Of a stretch of 64,000 nt of DNA, positions 18,392-28,531 are shown piece after piece. Source of the stretch: Mycolicibacterium hassiacum DSM 44199 (GTDB lineage Bacteria; Actinomycetota; Actinomycetes; Mycobacteriales; Mycobacteriaceae); assembly GCF_900603025.1 (NCBI RefSeq), contig NZ_LR026975.1, forward strand, positions 5,084,001 to 5,148,000. The letters are read 5' to 3'. Positions within the stretch are counted from its first letter, which is position 1, and each line of letters begins with the position of its first letter. The notes below the pieces were generated by a model. The model was not told the origin of the DNA. It made no database searches and saw nothing but the letters and a program-made list of their open reading frames with translations. The position numbers and the translations under genes are program-made.

Positions 18392-18434
18392 TCGGGCTCC
18401 AATCGGATCGCACTGAACTTTCCCGCTAAGAAAT

Positions 18435-18498
18435 ATAGGCAAAACCGATCAATAGGTTCAAGCCTTTGCGTCCTAGATCACCCATAGTGAAAACCTAT
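18435..18498 (-). promoter_or_regulatory. Probable OxyR operator sites upstream of ahpC
   Basis: Three 15-mers of the LysR/OxyR type ATAG-N7-CTAT are seen: 18484-18498 is a perfect ATAG-TGAAAAC-CTAT; 18435-18449 is ATAG-GCAAAAC-CGAT (one mismatch); 18452-18466 is ATAG-GTTCAAG-CCTT. The known OxyR consensus uses such ATAG and CTAT elements in helical phase. With an oxyR gene in the same operon, autoregulated peroxide induction of ahpC is likely. The region is clearly more AT-rich than its flanks. Confidence 0.7.
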
Positions 18499-18528
18499 TG
18501 TCGGCGGCGTGTGCGGCACCGGAGCGAC

Positions 18529-20326
<1,798 letters not shown>

Positions 20327-20344
20327 TAAGTCGGTCCACCGGAA

Positions 20345-20382
20345 GAGCCCGGGTGCGCTTCGGCGCCCCGGGCTCGTTTCTT
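20345..20382 (+). terminator. Rho-independent terminator after groEL2
   Basis: GAGCCCGGGTGCG pairs with the GGCGCCCCGGGCTC arm across a CTTC loop, followed by GTTTCTT. The stem is GC-rich and lies 19 nt after the stop codon. This is a classic intrinsic terminator for the highly expressed chaperonin gene. Confidence 0.88.
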
Positions 20383-20400
20383 GTCGGAAAGCGGCTCGGC

Positions 20401-20763
20401 TCAGCCGATCTCGAGCGGACGGCAGTCGTCCTTGCAGCCGGGCCTGGTCGGCGCGCCCGGTGCCGCCGGGCGATGCAGCACCGCGCGCAGCGGCGTGATC
20501 CGCGACCCGTCGGCGCGGCCGTCGACGATCAGCGTGTAGCCGCCGGGGTCGCGCGGCGGCCAGACCAGCGTGACGTCGGGGTGCGCGGCGAGGTTGGCGC
20601 TCGACGTGCCGCCGTGCGGACCGAGGTCGAACACGCCGTCGGTGAGCACCGGACGGGTGGCGACGGTGTGCGCGCGGTAGTCGTCGCCGACGGTCACCAG
20701 GTAGGCGAACGGGTAGTCGGCCAGCGTGTCGGCCAGCCGGTCGAGGTCGACCCGGACACTCAT
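20401..20763 (-). CDS. Pyridoxamine 5'-phosphate oxidase-like (flavin/F420-binding fold) protein
   Basis: A 120-residue protein with the split beta-barrel pattern: FAYLVTVGDDYRAHTVATRPVLTDG, then NLAAHPDVTLVWPP and a GYTLIVDGRA strand. Members of this fold bind FMN, F420 or heme. The C-terminus PTRPGCKDDCRPLEIG has two Cys residues. The start overlaps the upstream amidohydrolase stop (ATGA), so they form a two-gene operon. Substrate unknown. A similar small protein lies next to groEL2 in other mycobacteria as I recall (Rv0441c position), but I could not verify this. Confidence 0.7.
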   Translation of the reverse strand: MSVRVDLDRLADTLADYPFAYLVTVGDDYRAHTVATRPVLTDGVFDLGPHGGTSSANLAAHPDVTLVWPPRDPGGYTLIVDGRADGSRITPLRAVLHRPAAPGAPTRPGCKDDCRPLEIG

Positions 20764-22496
20764 GCCGGCGGGGCGGGTTGGCGGCCACGGACCAGCTGGC
20801 CCGGGCGGGCGTCGGTGGGCACCCCGTTCTCGGCGATGATCTCGCCCGACACCATGGTCAGCACGTAGCCGTCGGCGCCCTGGGCCAGCCGCCGCCCGCC
20901 GGCGGGCAGGTCGTGGGTGACCACCGGCTTGTGCAGCCGCAGCGCGGCGTGGTCGATGACGTTGAGATCGGCCTTGTAGCCGACCGCGATCCGGCCCCGA
21001 TCGGCCAGGCCCGCGACGCGGGCCGGCACCGACGTCAGTTCGCGCACCGCCTCGGCCACGCTCAACCGCCCGGACGCGCGATCCCGCGCCCAGTGCGCCA
21101 GCACATAGGTGGGATAGCTTGCGTCGCAGATCATTCCGTAGTGCGCGCCGCCGTCGCCCAGCCCCAGCACCACATCGTCGCGGCGCAGCAGCTCGGCGAT
21201 CGTGTCGAGGCTGCCGTCGCGGAAGTTGGCCAGCGCGACCAGCAGCATGGCCTGCCCGTCGTCGTCGAGCAGCCGGTCGTAGGCCTCCTCCAGCGGGCTC
21301 ACCCCGCGGGCGCGGGCCCGGTTGGCGATGCTCTCCGACATCGGCGGCTCGTAGTTCGGCGGATCGCCCAGCGGGAACATCCACTCGAACGCCTGCGCCG
21401 CGAACATCAGCGGATGCCCCTCGCCGGACGGCTGGTCCGACAGAATCCGTTGCCGCACTTCGGGTTTGCGCATCTCGGCGACCCGCTCGGCCAGCGGCAG
21501 GTGGGCGAGCGCCTGATAGCTCGGGTACTGCACGAACGGGTTGCCGGACAGGCTCAGGCCCAGCAGCAGCCCGATCGGGCGGGGGAAGACCTGTGCGGTG
21601 ACCCGCGGGCCGTCGTCGCCGCCGACGGCGTTGGCCTTCTCCACCATGCGCAGCGCGTCGAGGAAGTACGGTTCGCCGATGCTGCCGATCGCCAGCGTGA
21701 ACGTCACCGGCAGCCCCAGCCCCTCGGCGACGTCGAACACCGTCTTGAGCGCCGGCTCGTAGTCGCCGGAGACCAGGTCGGGCACGAACTGCAGCAACCC
21801 GCCGCCGGCGTCGACGATGCCCCGGGCGATCGCGTCGAACTCCGCATGGGCCGCGCCGTAGCTCGGGATGGGGTTGCCGCTGCCGCTCTTGTGCAGGGTC
21901 AGTTGCGACGACGCGAACCCGAGCGCACCCACCTGCACCGCCTCGGCGGCGAGTTTGCGCATCAGCGCCAGATCCTCGGCGGTGGCGGGCTCGCGGTTCA
22001 CCCCGCGCTCACCCATCACGTACACCCGCAGCGGCGAGTGCGGCAGCAGCGCGGCCACGTCGATGTCGCGCCGACGCGCCTCGAGGGCGTCGAGGAACTC
22101 CGGGAACGTCTCCCAGTCCCACGGCAGCCCGTCGACCATCACCACGCCGGGGATGTCCTCGACGCCTTCCATCACGTCGACCAGGACGTCGTGATCCTCG
22201 GCGCGGCACGGCGCGAACCCGACGCCGCAGTTGCCCATGATCGCGGTGGTGACGCCGTGCGACGACGACGGGATCAGTCGGTCCGACCAGATGGCCTGCC
22301 CGTCGTAGTGGGTGTGCAGATCGACGAAGCCCGGGGTGACCAGCAGGCCCGTCGCGTCGATCTCGCGGGCGGCGCTGCCCTTGACCGAACGGCCCACCGA
22401 GGTGATCACGCCGCCGGTGACGCCGACGTCCCCGACGTAGGGCTCGCCTCCGAGGCCGTCGACGATGGTGCCGTTGCGGATGATCACGTCGTACAT
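20760..22496 (-). CDS. Amidohydrolase, N-acyl-D-amino-acid deacylase family
   Basis: A 578-residue metal-dependent hydrolase. It opens MYDVIIRNGTIVDGLGG, has the metal-binding HTHYDGQ in VDLHTHYDGQAIWSD, GNCGVGFAPC as in D-aminoacylases, and ends with VLGLGDGGAHYG plus the C-terminal composite barrel KADLNVIDHAALRL. Such enzymes remove acyl groups from N-acyl-D-amino acids or related amides. ATG 22496 starts close to the divergent VOC gene. The substrate cannot be inferred; many mycobacteria carry several paralogs. Confidence 0.88.
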   Translation of the reverse strand: MYDVIIRNGTIVDGLGGEPYVGDVGVTGGVITSVGRSVKGSAAREIDATGLLVTPGFVDLHTHYDGQAIWSDRLIPSSSHGVTTAIMGNCGVGFAPCRAEDHDVLVDVMEGVEDIPGVVMVDGLPWDWETFPEFLDALEARRRDIDVAALLPHSPLRVYVMGERGVNREPATAEDLALMRKLAAEAVQVGALGFASSQLTLHKSGSGNPIPSYGAAHAEFDAIARGIVDAGGGLLQFVPDLVSGDYEPALKTVFDVAEGLGLPVTFTLAIGSIGEPYFLDALRMVEKANAVGGDDGPRVTAQVFPRPIGLLLGLSLSGNPFVQYPSYQALAHLPLAERVAEMRKPEVRQRILSDQPSGEGHPLMFAAQAFEWMFPLGDPPNYEPPMSESIANRARARGVSPLEEAYDRLLDDDGQAMLLVALANFRDGSLDTIAELLRRDDVVLGLGDGGAHYGMICDASYPTYVLAHWARDRASGRLSVAEAVRELTSVPARVAGLADRGRIAVGYKADLNVIDHAALRLHKPVVTHDLPAGGRRLAQGADGYVLTMVSGEIIAENGVPTDARPGQLVRGRQPAPPA

Positions 22497-22542
22497 GTGC
22501 TGAATGTACGTCGCTGTCGGTGCCGCATGCCAGGATGAGCCC

Positions 22543-22932
22543 GTGATCGATCATCTCGGGATCAACTGCGCCGACTGGGAGAAATCGAAGGCGTTCTACG
22601 ACAAGGTGCTCGGTGTGCTCGGCTACACCCGGCAGAAGGACTACGGCGTCGCCATCGGGTACGGCCGTGACGGCAAACCCGATTTCTGGATCGGTGACAT
22701 GTCGGCCGGGGACGCGTCGGGCCCCAACCGCGAGGTGCACGTCGCGTTCCGGGCTGCCGATGAGGACGCGGTGCGGGCGTTCTACCAGGCCGCGCTGGAG
22801 GCCGGCGCCGAGCCGTTGCACGAGCCGCAGCTGTGGCCGCAGTACCACCCCGGCTATTTCGGGGCGTTTGTGCGCGATCCGGACGGCAATAACATCGAAG
22901 CCGTCTTTCACGGCGCGCGCCCGCAAGACTGA
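22543..22932 (+). CDS. VOC-family (glyoxalase/bleomycin-resistance fold) protein
   Basis: A 129-residue protein. IDHLGINCADWEKSKAFYDKVLG is the first VOC beta-alpha-beta module (His is a metal ligand); REVHVAFRAADEDAVRAFY and DPDGNNIEAVFH form the second, with a Glu ligand. GTG 22543 has AGGATGA upstream, and an upstream in-frame codon lacks a ribosome site. The family includes glyoxalases, dioxygenases and resistance proteins; this member is unassigned. It starts a plus-strand run with the DinB and PAP2 genes. Confidence 0.85.
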   Translation: MIDHLGINCADWEKSKAFYDKVLGVLGYTRQKDYGVAIGYGRDGKPDFWIGDMSAGDASGPNREVHVAFRAADEDAVRAFYQAALEAGAEPLHEPQLWPQYHPGYFGAFVRDPDGNNIEAVFHGARPQD

Positions 22933-22950
22933 GCACAGACGGGAGGGCCC

Positions 22951-23472
22951 ATGTCCGACGCCGGGTCCCATGCGGCGCGGGAGATCCTGCGCGACGCGTT
23001 CACCCGCCAGATGGAGCACGTCGAAGAGCTCACCGACGGGCTGACCGACGAGGTCGCGTTGTACCGGCCCACGCCGGAGGCCAACAGCATCGCCTGGCTG
23101 ATCTGGCACACCGGCCGTATGCAGGATCTGCAGGTGGCCGACATCGCCGGCACCGAGCAGGTGTGGCTGCGGGAGGGCTGGGTGGACCGGTTCGACCTCG
23201 ACCGGCCGCGCGAGGCGATGGGCTACGGCGACGGCCCCGACGACGTCGCGAAGGTGCGCGCCTCCGCCGACCTGCTGGCCGGTTACTACCGTGCCGTGCA
23301 CAAGGCCACCCTGGAGTACCTCGCCACGGTGACGGTCGAGGAACTGCAGCGCATCGTCGACACCCGGTGGGATCCGCCGGTGACCGCCGCCGTGCGGCTG
23401 GTCAGCATCGTCGACGACGCCGCCCAGCACCTCGGTCAGGCGGCCTACCTGCGCGGTATCGCACCGGCGTGA
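22951..23472 (+). CDS. DinB/DUF664 family protein, possible mycothiol S-transferase
   Basis: A 173-residue four-helix protein with conserved metal-site His residues in SIAWLIWHTGRMQD and AAQHLGQAAYLRG near the C-terminus. Actinobacterial DUF664/DinB proteins include mycothiol-dependent transferases that detoxify electrophiles, which is a plausible role but not shown by the sequence. The ribosome site GGGAGG lies 6 nt before ATG 22951. The stop overlaps the PAP2 start by GTGA. Confidence 0.82.
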   Translation: MSDAGSHAAREILRDAFTRQMEHVEELTDGLTDEVALYRPTPEANSIAWLIWHTGRMQDLQVADIAGTEQVWLREGWVDRFDLDRPREAMGYGDGPDDVAKVRASADLLAGYYRAVHKATLEYLATVTVEELQRIVDTRWDPPVTAAVRLVSIVDDAAQHLGQAAYLRGIAPA

Positions 23473-24053
23473 CCGGGTGGCGTCGGCTGGCCCCCGGGGC
23501 GGTCTCGGTGGTCCTGGTGGTCGCGATGGTGGCGCTCGGGGTGCTCGTGGGGCCCGGCGCCACCGCGCTCGACGATCGGGTCGCCGCCGCCGGTGAGCAC
23601 GTGAGCTGGCTGGCGGCGCTGACCGGCCGGATCCCGTTGACGGCGGCGCTGCTGGGGGTGCTGGCGATCGCGATACGCCGCCGGTGGTGGCGGCTGGCGG
23701 TGGCGGCGGTGCTGTTCCCGCCCGCCGGCTACGCGCTGGTGCAGCTGATCAAGCCGCTGTTCGGGCGCCGCAAGGAGGGGGCGCTGGCCTACCCGAGCGG
23801 GCACATCACGGTGACGACCATCGTCGCCGGGTTGGTCGTGGTGGCCGCCGGATATGCGCTGTGGGCGGTGATCGGCGCGGCGGGCTACATCGCGCTGGCC
23901 GTTATCGGGGTGGGTACGACGTTTCACTACCTGACCGACGCGCTCGGTGGAGTGCTGCTCGGAGGGGGTTTCGTCGGGATGGCCGTGTTGCTGGCCCGAC
24001 CCTTATTTGACACGTGTCAACCCACGGCGATGGGCATCACAACCGGTGGTTAG
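23469..24053 (+). CDS. PAP2-family membrane phosphatase
   Basis: A 194-residue membrane protein with about five hydrophobic segments. The phosphatidic-acid-phosphatase motifs are visible: KPLFGRRKE (motif 1, partly degenerate), YPSGH (motif 2) and TTFHYLTDALGG (motif 3 with His and Asp). It would dephosphorylate a lipid phosphate at the outer face of the membrane. GTG 23469 overlaps the DinB stop. Motif 1 lacks the usual RP ending, so activity should not be taken for granted. Confidence 0.8.
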   Translation: MTGWRRLAPGAVSVVLVVAMVALGVLVGPGATALDDRVAAAGEHVSWLAALTGRIPLTAALLGVLAIAIRRRWWRLAVAAVLFPPAGYALVQLIKPLFGRRKEGALAYPSGHITVTTIVAGLVVVAAGYALWAVIGAAGYIALAVIGVGTTFHYLTDALGGVLLGGGFVGMAVLLARPLFDTCQPTAMGITTGG

Positions 24054-24062
24054 CATGGGGTC

Positions 24063-25580
24063 ATGACTGCGACGCCCGACGTTGAGCTGTCCGCAACCGG
24101 CACCATCCGCAGCCCCGCGACCGGCTCGGTCGCCGGCACCGTGCGATGGACCGATCCCGCCGATGTTCCGCGGATCGCTGCGGGGCTGCGGGAGGCGCAG
24201 CGAGCGTGGGAGGCCCGCGGTCCGGAGGGCCGTGCCAAGGTGCTGGCCCGGTATGCGGTCTGGTTGGGCGAGCATCGCGACGAGATCGAGCACCTGCTGA
24301 TCCGCGAGACCGGCAAGTCGGCCATCGACGCCGCGCAGGAGGTGCCGCTCATCATCATGATCGCCTCCTACTACATCAAGACCATGGCCAAGGCGCTGGC
24401 GCCCGAGAAGCGGCCGGCGCCGATGCCGTTCCTGTCGATCAAGCGGATCGAGGTGCACTACCGGCCCCGTCCGGTGGTGGGCATCATCGCGCCGTGGAAC
24501 TATCCGGTCGCCAACGCGCTGATGGACGCGATCGGTGCGCTGGCGGCCGGTTGCGCGGTGCTGCTCAAGCCCTCCGAGCGCACCCCGCTGACCGCCGAGC
24601 TGCTGTTGCGCGGCTGGCAGGACTGCGGCGCCCCGGAGGTGCTCGCGCTGGCCCAGGGCGCCCGCGAGGTGTCCGAGGCGGTCATCGACAACTCGGACTT
24701 CGTCCAGTTCACCGGTTCCAGCGCGACCGGGGTCAAGGTCATGGAGCGCGCGGCGCGCCGGCTCATCCCGGTCAGCCTGGAGCTCGGCGGCAAGGACCCG
24801 ATGATCGTGCTCGACGACGCCGACATCGAACTGGCCGCGCACGCCGCGGTCTGGGGCGCGATGTTCAACGCGGGCCAGACCTGCGTGTCGGTCGAGCGGG
24901 TGTATGTGCTCGAGTCGGTCTACGAGCAGTTCGTCGACGCGGTGGTGCGCGACGTGGAGAAGCTGCGCACCGGCGCCGGCGAGGGCGGTGACTTCGGTGC
25001 GCTGATCGACGAGAACCAGTTGGCCGTCACCGAGCGCCACGTCGCCGACGCGAAGGCCAAGGGTGCGAAGGTGCTCACCGGTGGGCGGCGCCGCCCCGGA
25101 CCGGGGTGTTTTTACGAGCCCACGGTGCTGGTCGACGTCGATCACTCGATGCTGTGCATGACCGAGGAGACGTTCGGCCCCACCCTGCCGATCATGAAGG
25201 TCGGCTCGGTCGCCGAGGCGATCCGGCTGGCCAACGACAGCCCGTACGGGCTGAGCGCCGCGGTGTTCTCCCGTGACGTCGAGCGCGCCAAATCCGTTGC
25301 TGTCCAGCTCGATTGCGGCGCGGTGAACATCAACGACGTGATCTCCAACCTGATGTGCACGACCGCTCCGATGGGCGGCTGGAAGGCGTCGGGGCTCGGG
25401 GCGCGGTTCGGCGGGCCGGACGGGATCCGCAAGTACTGCCGCCAGGAGGTCATCGTCTCCCCGCGGACCAGCATCGGCGCGGGCAGCACCTATTACAGCA
25501 ACTCGCCCAAGGCGCTCAAGCGGATGAACAAGCTGCTGACCCGGCTGGCGCTGATCGGTCCGCGCCGCGCGGCGAAGTAG
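24063..25580 (+). CDS. NAD(P)-dependent aldehyde dehydrogenase
   Basis: A 505-residue aldehyde dehydrogenase. Key motifs: VVGIIAPWNYPV (cofactor), FTGSSATGVKVMERA, SLELGGKDPM with the general-base Glu, NAGQTCVSVERVYV with the catalytic Cys, and EETFGPTLPI. The C-terminal 40 residues, with SIGAGSTYYSNSPKALKRMNK, are typical of mycobacterial proteins labelled succinate-semialdehyde dehydrogenase-like. Substrate uncertain. ATG 24063 is 9 nt after the PAP2 stop, and the membrane-protein gene follows by 21 bp. Confidence 0.9.
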   Translation: MTATPDVELSATGTIRSPATGSVAGTVRWTDPADVPRIAAGLREAQRAWEARGPEGRAKVLARYAVWLGEHRDEIEHLLIRETGKSAIDAAQEVPLIIMIASYYIKTMAKALAPEKRPAPMPFLSIKRIEVHYRPRPVVGIIAPWNYPVANALMDAIGALAAGCAVLLKPSERTPLTAELLLRGWQDCGAPEVLALAQGAREVSEAVIDNSDFVQFTGSSATGVKVMERAARRLIPVSLELGGKDPMIVLDDADIELAAHAAVWGAMFNAGQTCVSVERVYVLESVYEQFVDAVVRDVEKLRTGAGEGGDFGALIDENQLAVTERHVADAKAKGAKVLTGGRRRPGPGCFYEPTVLVDVDHSMLCMTEETFGPTLPIMKVGSVAEAIRLANDSPYGLSAAVFSRDVERAKSVAVQLDCGAVNINDVISNLMCTTAPMGGWKASGLGARFGGPDGIRKYCRQEVIVSPRTSIGAGSTYYSNSPKALKRMNKLLTRLALIGPRRAAK

Positions 25581-25601
25581 CCCGGCCGAGAGGGCACCGG
25601 G

Positions 25602-26456
25602 GTGCGGTTCGTGGCCACCCTGTTCGGGTGGCTGATCACGACGGTGCTGCTGGCGGTCGCGGTGGTGTCGCTGTGGGCGCAGCGCACGCTGGTCGACGAG
25701 GACGGCTACGCCGCGCTGGCGGCCGACGCCGCCCGCAACCCGGCCCTGCAGCGCGCGATGGCCGCCGAACTGCGTACGCAGATCATCGATTTCGCCGCCG
25801 GCCGGGGTTACCGGATCAACAGCGATCTGGTCGCACCAGTGGTGAACCGCTACACCGCCAACCCGGGTTTTCCCGGGCAGTTCGCCCAGGCCAACCGTAT
25901 CGCGCACCGGTGGATGTTCACCAACGAGATCCGTTCCGACAGCGCGGCCGAGAACCGGTGGCTGGTCGACATCGCCCCGATGCTGACCGACCCGTCGATC
26001 CGTCAGACGCTCGGCGACCTGAACCTCGACGTACCGGACCAACTGCTGGTGCCGATCACCGTCCCGGAGACCTCCGGGCTGCAGCCGGGCCGGCTGCGCA
26101 CGGTGGCGGTGTGGGGGCCGTGGGTGAGCGCCGGATCGGCCGTGCTGGCGGCGGTGTTCGCGCTGCTGACCCTGGCCGCCGCTCGGGCACGTGGGAAAAC
26201 CATTGCTGCCCTCGGGGTTTCGGCGCTGCTGGTGGGTGCGGCGGGCTGGGCCGGCATCGAGGTCGCCCGCGGGCACATCGACCGCGCACTCGACCACACC
26301 GTCGGCAATATCCGCGAGATCGCCGAGGTGATGGTCGCCCAGGCCGAGGCCGGCCTGCACCACTGGCTGAACCTCACCCTGGCCGGTGGAGGGGTGCTGG
26401 TGCTGGTCGGGGTGGCGGTCGCGGCCCTCGGTGGGTTGCTGCGTCGCGGCGATTAG
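25602..26456 (+). CDS. Conserved mycobacterial membrane protein, unknown function
   Basis: A 284-residue protein with an N-terminal membrane anchor (residues about 6-28), a soluble region of about 150 residues outside the membrane, then two adjacent hydrophobic segments near 170-215 and a final one near 260-280. No family or catalytic motif is recognised. GTG 25602 is used. It lies between an aldehyde dehydrogenase and a DUF2889 gene, all co-directional with short gaps, so the three may be cotranscribed. Confidence 0.75.
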   Translation: MRFVATLFGWLITTVLLAVAVVSLWAQRTLVDEDGYAALAADAARNPALQRAMAAELRTQIIDFAAGRGYRINSDLVAPVVNRYTANPGFPGQFAQANRIAHRWMFTNEIRSDSAAENRWLVDIAPMLTDPSIRQTLGDLNLDVPDQLLVPITVPETSGLQPGRLRTVAVWGPWVSAGSAVLAAVFALLTLAAARARGKTIAALGVSALLVGAAGWAGIEVARGHIDRALDHTVGNIREIAEVMVAQAEAGLHHWLNLTLAGGGVLVLVGVAVAALGGLLRRGD

Positions 26457-26469
26457 TACCGTCGGACCC

Positions 26470-27474
26470 ATGCCGTTCGTTACCGAGTTCGCCGGACCCC
26501 GCCGGCCACTGGAGTCGTGGCCGCCGCTGGTGGCCGGCGGTGTCCGCCGCACCAGCACCATCGACACCCATCCGGACGGCGAGGCCGGCTCGCAGGTCGA
26601 GCTGCGCGCCCGCGACGTGCTGGCCGGACCGGGCGGGGTCTCCGTCGCCGGCGACGTCGCCCTGGGTGCGCGGCTGCACGGCGGCGTCATCGAGGAGATC
26701 CGGCCCATCGGCGGCGGCACCGATGACCGGCTGACTCCGCTGCACGGCCGCCGGGTCGGGCCGGGGTTCCGGGCCGGGCTGGCCGAACTGTTTCCCGACG
26801 AGGTGCGCTCGGGCAGCCTGCTGCACCTGCTGCTCGACGACTGGGTCGGGGCGGCCCTGGTCTCGGGCTACGCGCTGCAGTACCGCGAGATCGAACTCGG
26901 GCTGCCGGAGCGGATGTCGGTCGGGGCGGCGGACCGGATGACCGGGGTGTGTGCCGGCTGGGCACCCGACGCGTCCATGGCGGGCTACGCCCGCGAGCAC
27001 AACGTCGTCCCGTGTTTCCGAGGGCCGGTGGCCCCGCCGCTGTGGACCGACCACGACCCGGGCATGCACCCGGTGCGGCCGCTGCGCGCCGACGGCATGC
27101 GCCGGCTGCGGCGGATCGATCTGCGGCCCGAGGGTGAAACCCTGGTGTTCGACGCGCATTTCCGCGATTCGCACCTCAACCGGTCCGGGCTGGAGGAGGT
27201 GGTGCACGAGTACACCGTCACCGGTGCCGTCGACCCCGTGACGCGCACGGTCACCCGGGTCGACGCACAGGTGCGGGTGCTGCCCTGGAAGGAGTGCCCG
27301 CGCGCCGTCGACAGCGCCACCCGCATCACCGGAATGCCGTTGGCGCAGCTGCGGACCCGGGTGCGCACCGAGCTGGTCGGTACCAGCACCTGCACCCACC
27401 TCAACGACACGTTGCGAGCGTTGGCCGATCTCGACGTGCTGGCCGATCTCGCCGGGCGGGTCAGGGCTCGATGA
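26470..27474 (+). CDS. DUF2889-type protein, unknown function
   Basis: A 334-residue soluble protein starting MPFVTEFAGPRRPLES. It has features of DUF2889: RTSTIDTHPDG near the N-terminus, VHEYTVTGAVDPVTRTVT in the middle and CTHLNDTLRALADL near the end. The family is described but not functionally assigned. The 3' end overlaps the convergent enoyl-CoA hydratase gene by 14 bp. ATG 26470 lies 13 nt after the preceding stop; the frame is open upstream but within that gene. Confidence 0.75.
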   Translation: MPFVTEFAGPRRPLESWPPLVAGGVRRTSTIDTHPDGEAGSQVELRARDVLAGPGGVSVAGDVALGARLHGGVIEEIRPIGGGTDDRLTPLHGRRVGPGFRAGLAELFPDEVRSGSLLHLLLDDWVGAALVSGYALQYREIELGLPERMSVGAADRMTGVCAGWAPDASMAGYAREHNVVPCFRGPVAPPLWTDHDPGMHPVRPLRADGMRRLRRIDLRPEGETLVFDAHFRDSHLNRSGLEEVVHEYTVTGAVDPVTRTVTRVDAQVRVLPWKECPRAVDSATRITGMPLAQLRTRVRTELVGTSTCTHLNDTLRALADLDVLADLAGRVRAR

Positions 27475-28393
27475 CGTGCGACGGGTCGGGCCGGCGCCCC
27501 GGCGGCGCCTGGCTGTAGTCGCCCCACGGGCCGTCGCGCCGCTCGACGGCGGCGCGCACTCCCTCGCGGGCGGCGGTGTCGATGAACGCCAACGCATCCG
27601 GGGTGTTGCGCATCAACCCGTCCAGGATGCCGCCGAGCGTCTGGGTGGACGCCAGACCCATGTTCTCGTAGGCCTGGTTGACGATCAGCTTCTGAGCCTG
27701 CAACTGCGACAACGGGATTCGGGCCAGCTGGTGCGCGATCTCGCGGACCCGCGCCTCCAGCCGCTCGAACGGCACCGACTCGTTGATCAGCTCCACCTCG
27801 GCGGCCTCCTTGCCGGTCAGTGGTGCGCCGGTGAGCGAGTGCCACTTCACCTTCGCCAGGCTCAACCGGTACAGCCACATCCCGGTCAGGTAGGCGCCCC
27901 ACATTCGCGCGTACGGGGTACCGATCACCGCGTCGTCGCTGGCGATCACCAGATCGGCGCACAGCGCGTAGTCGCTGGCCCCGCCGACGCACCAGCCGTG
28001 CACCTGGGCGATCACCGGTTTGGTGGCCCGCCAGATCGCCATGAACTTCTGGGTCGGCCCGGTCGCCCGCCCGGTGACCATCGCGAAGTCCTTGCCGGGG
28101 TCCCAGCGGCCGTCGGTGTACATCGCCTCACCCCAGTGCGTGAACCCGCCGCCGAAGTCGTAGCCGGCGGAGAAGGCCCGCCCGGCCCCGCGCAACACGA
28201 TGACCTTGATCGCCGGATCCCGGTCGGCGAGGCCGATCGCCGCCTCGATCTCGTCGGGCATCGGCGGAACGATGGTGTTGAGCTGCTCGGGGCGGTTGAG
28301 GGTGATGGTGGCGACCGGGCCGTCGATCGCGTAGAGCAGGGTCTCGAACTGCGGGGGCTCAGACCCGGCGCCCGGGGAAGTGTGCGCGGACAT
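27461..28393 (-). CDS. Enoyl-CoA hydratase/isomerase (crotonase) family protein
   Basis: A 310-residue crotonase. The CoA-binding oxyanion-hole motifs are VLRGAGRAFSAGYDF and HGWCVGGASDYALCADLVIASD. The expected first catalytic Glu region reads PYARMWGAYLTGMW, not a standard hydratase pair, so the reaction could differ from simple hydration. The C-terminus runs past the usual 260 residues. ATG 28393 is used. It is convergent with the DUF2889 gene and divergent from efeO. Confidence 0.85.
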   Translation of the reverse strand: MSAHTSPGAGSEPPQFETLLYAIDGPVATITLNRPEQLNTIVPPMPDEIEAAIGLADRDPAIKVIVLRGAGRAFSAGYDFGGGFTHWGEAMYTDGRWDPGKDFAMVTGRATGPTQKFMAIWRATKPVIAQVHGWCVGGASDYALCADLVIASDDAVIGTPYARMWGAYLTGMWLYRLSLAKVKWHSLTGAPLTGKEAAEVELINESVPFERLEARVREIAHQLARIPLSQLQAQKLIVNQAYENMGLASTQTLGGILDGLMRNTPDALAFIDTAAREGVRAAVERRDGPWGDYSQAPPGRRPDPSHVIEP

Positions 28394-28397
28394 GGCC

Positions 28398-28427
28398 CCA
28401 GTGTGGCGGAAACCAGTGTGGCGGAAA
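28398..28427. repeat. 15-bp tandem duplication upstream of the crotonase gene
   Basis: CCAGTGTGGCGGAAA occurs twice in direct succession, just upstream of the crotonase start on the minus strand. It is a simple tandem duplication and may alter the 5' region of that gene. No known motif is recognised. Confidence 0.85.
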
Positions 28428-28459
28428 CCGCAACAGGTGCAGGCCTCGGACGGGGGAGT

Positions 28460-28478
28460 TTAGGTGTGGCTATCCTAT
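28460..28478. promoter_or_regulatory. IdeR (iron-dependent repressor) box upstream of efeO
   Basis: TTAGGTGTGGCTATCCTAT matches the mycobacterial IdeR consensus TTAGGTTAGGCTAACCTAA at 15 of 19 positions, including both TAGG/CCTA arms and the GGCTA centre. It lies 53 bp before the efeO start, at promoter distance. IdeR with bound iron represses iron-uptake genes, so the efeO-efeB pair should be induced by iron limitation. The match was scored by eye. Confidence 0.75.
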
Positions 28479-28531
28479 TCAGCTACCAGGGGGTGTAGGT
28501 TCGGAAGCCTCCGAACGATTTCGAGGTGCCT

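Noticed and set aside
24003..26720. 905-codon antisense open frame
   Set aside because: It is antisense to an aldehyde dehydrogenase and a membrane-protein gene and has Arg-, Gly- and Pro-rich shadow composition; no domain is visible.
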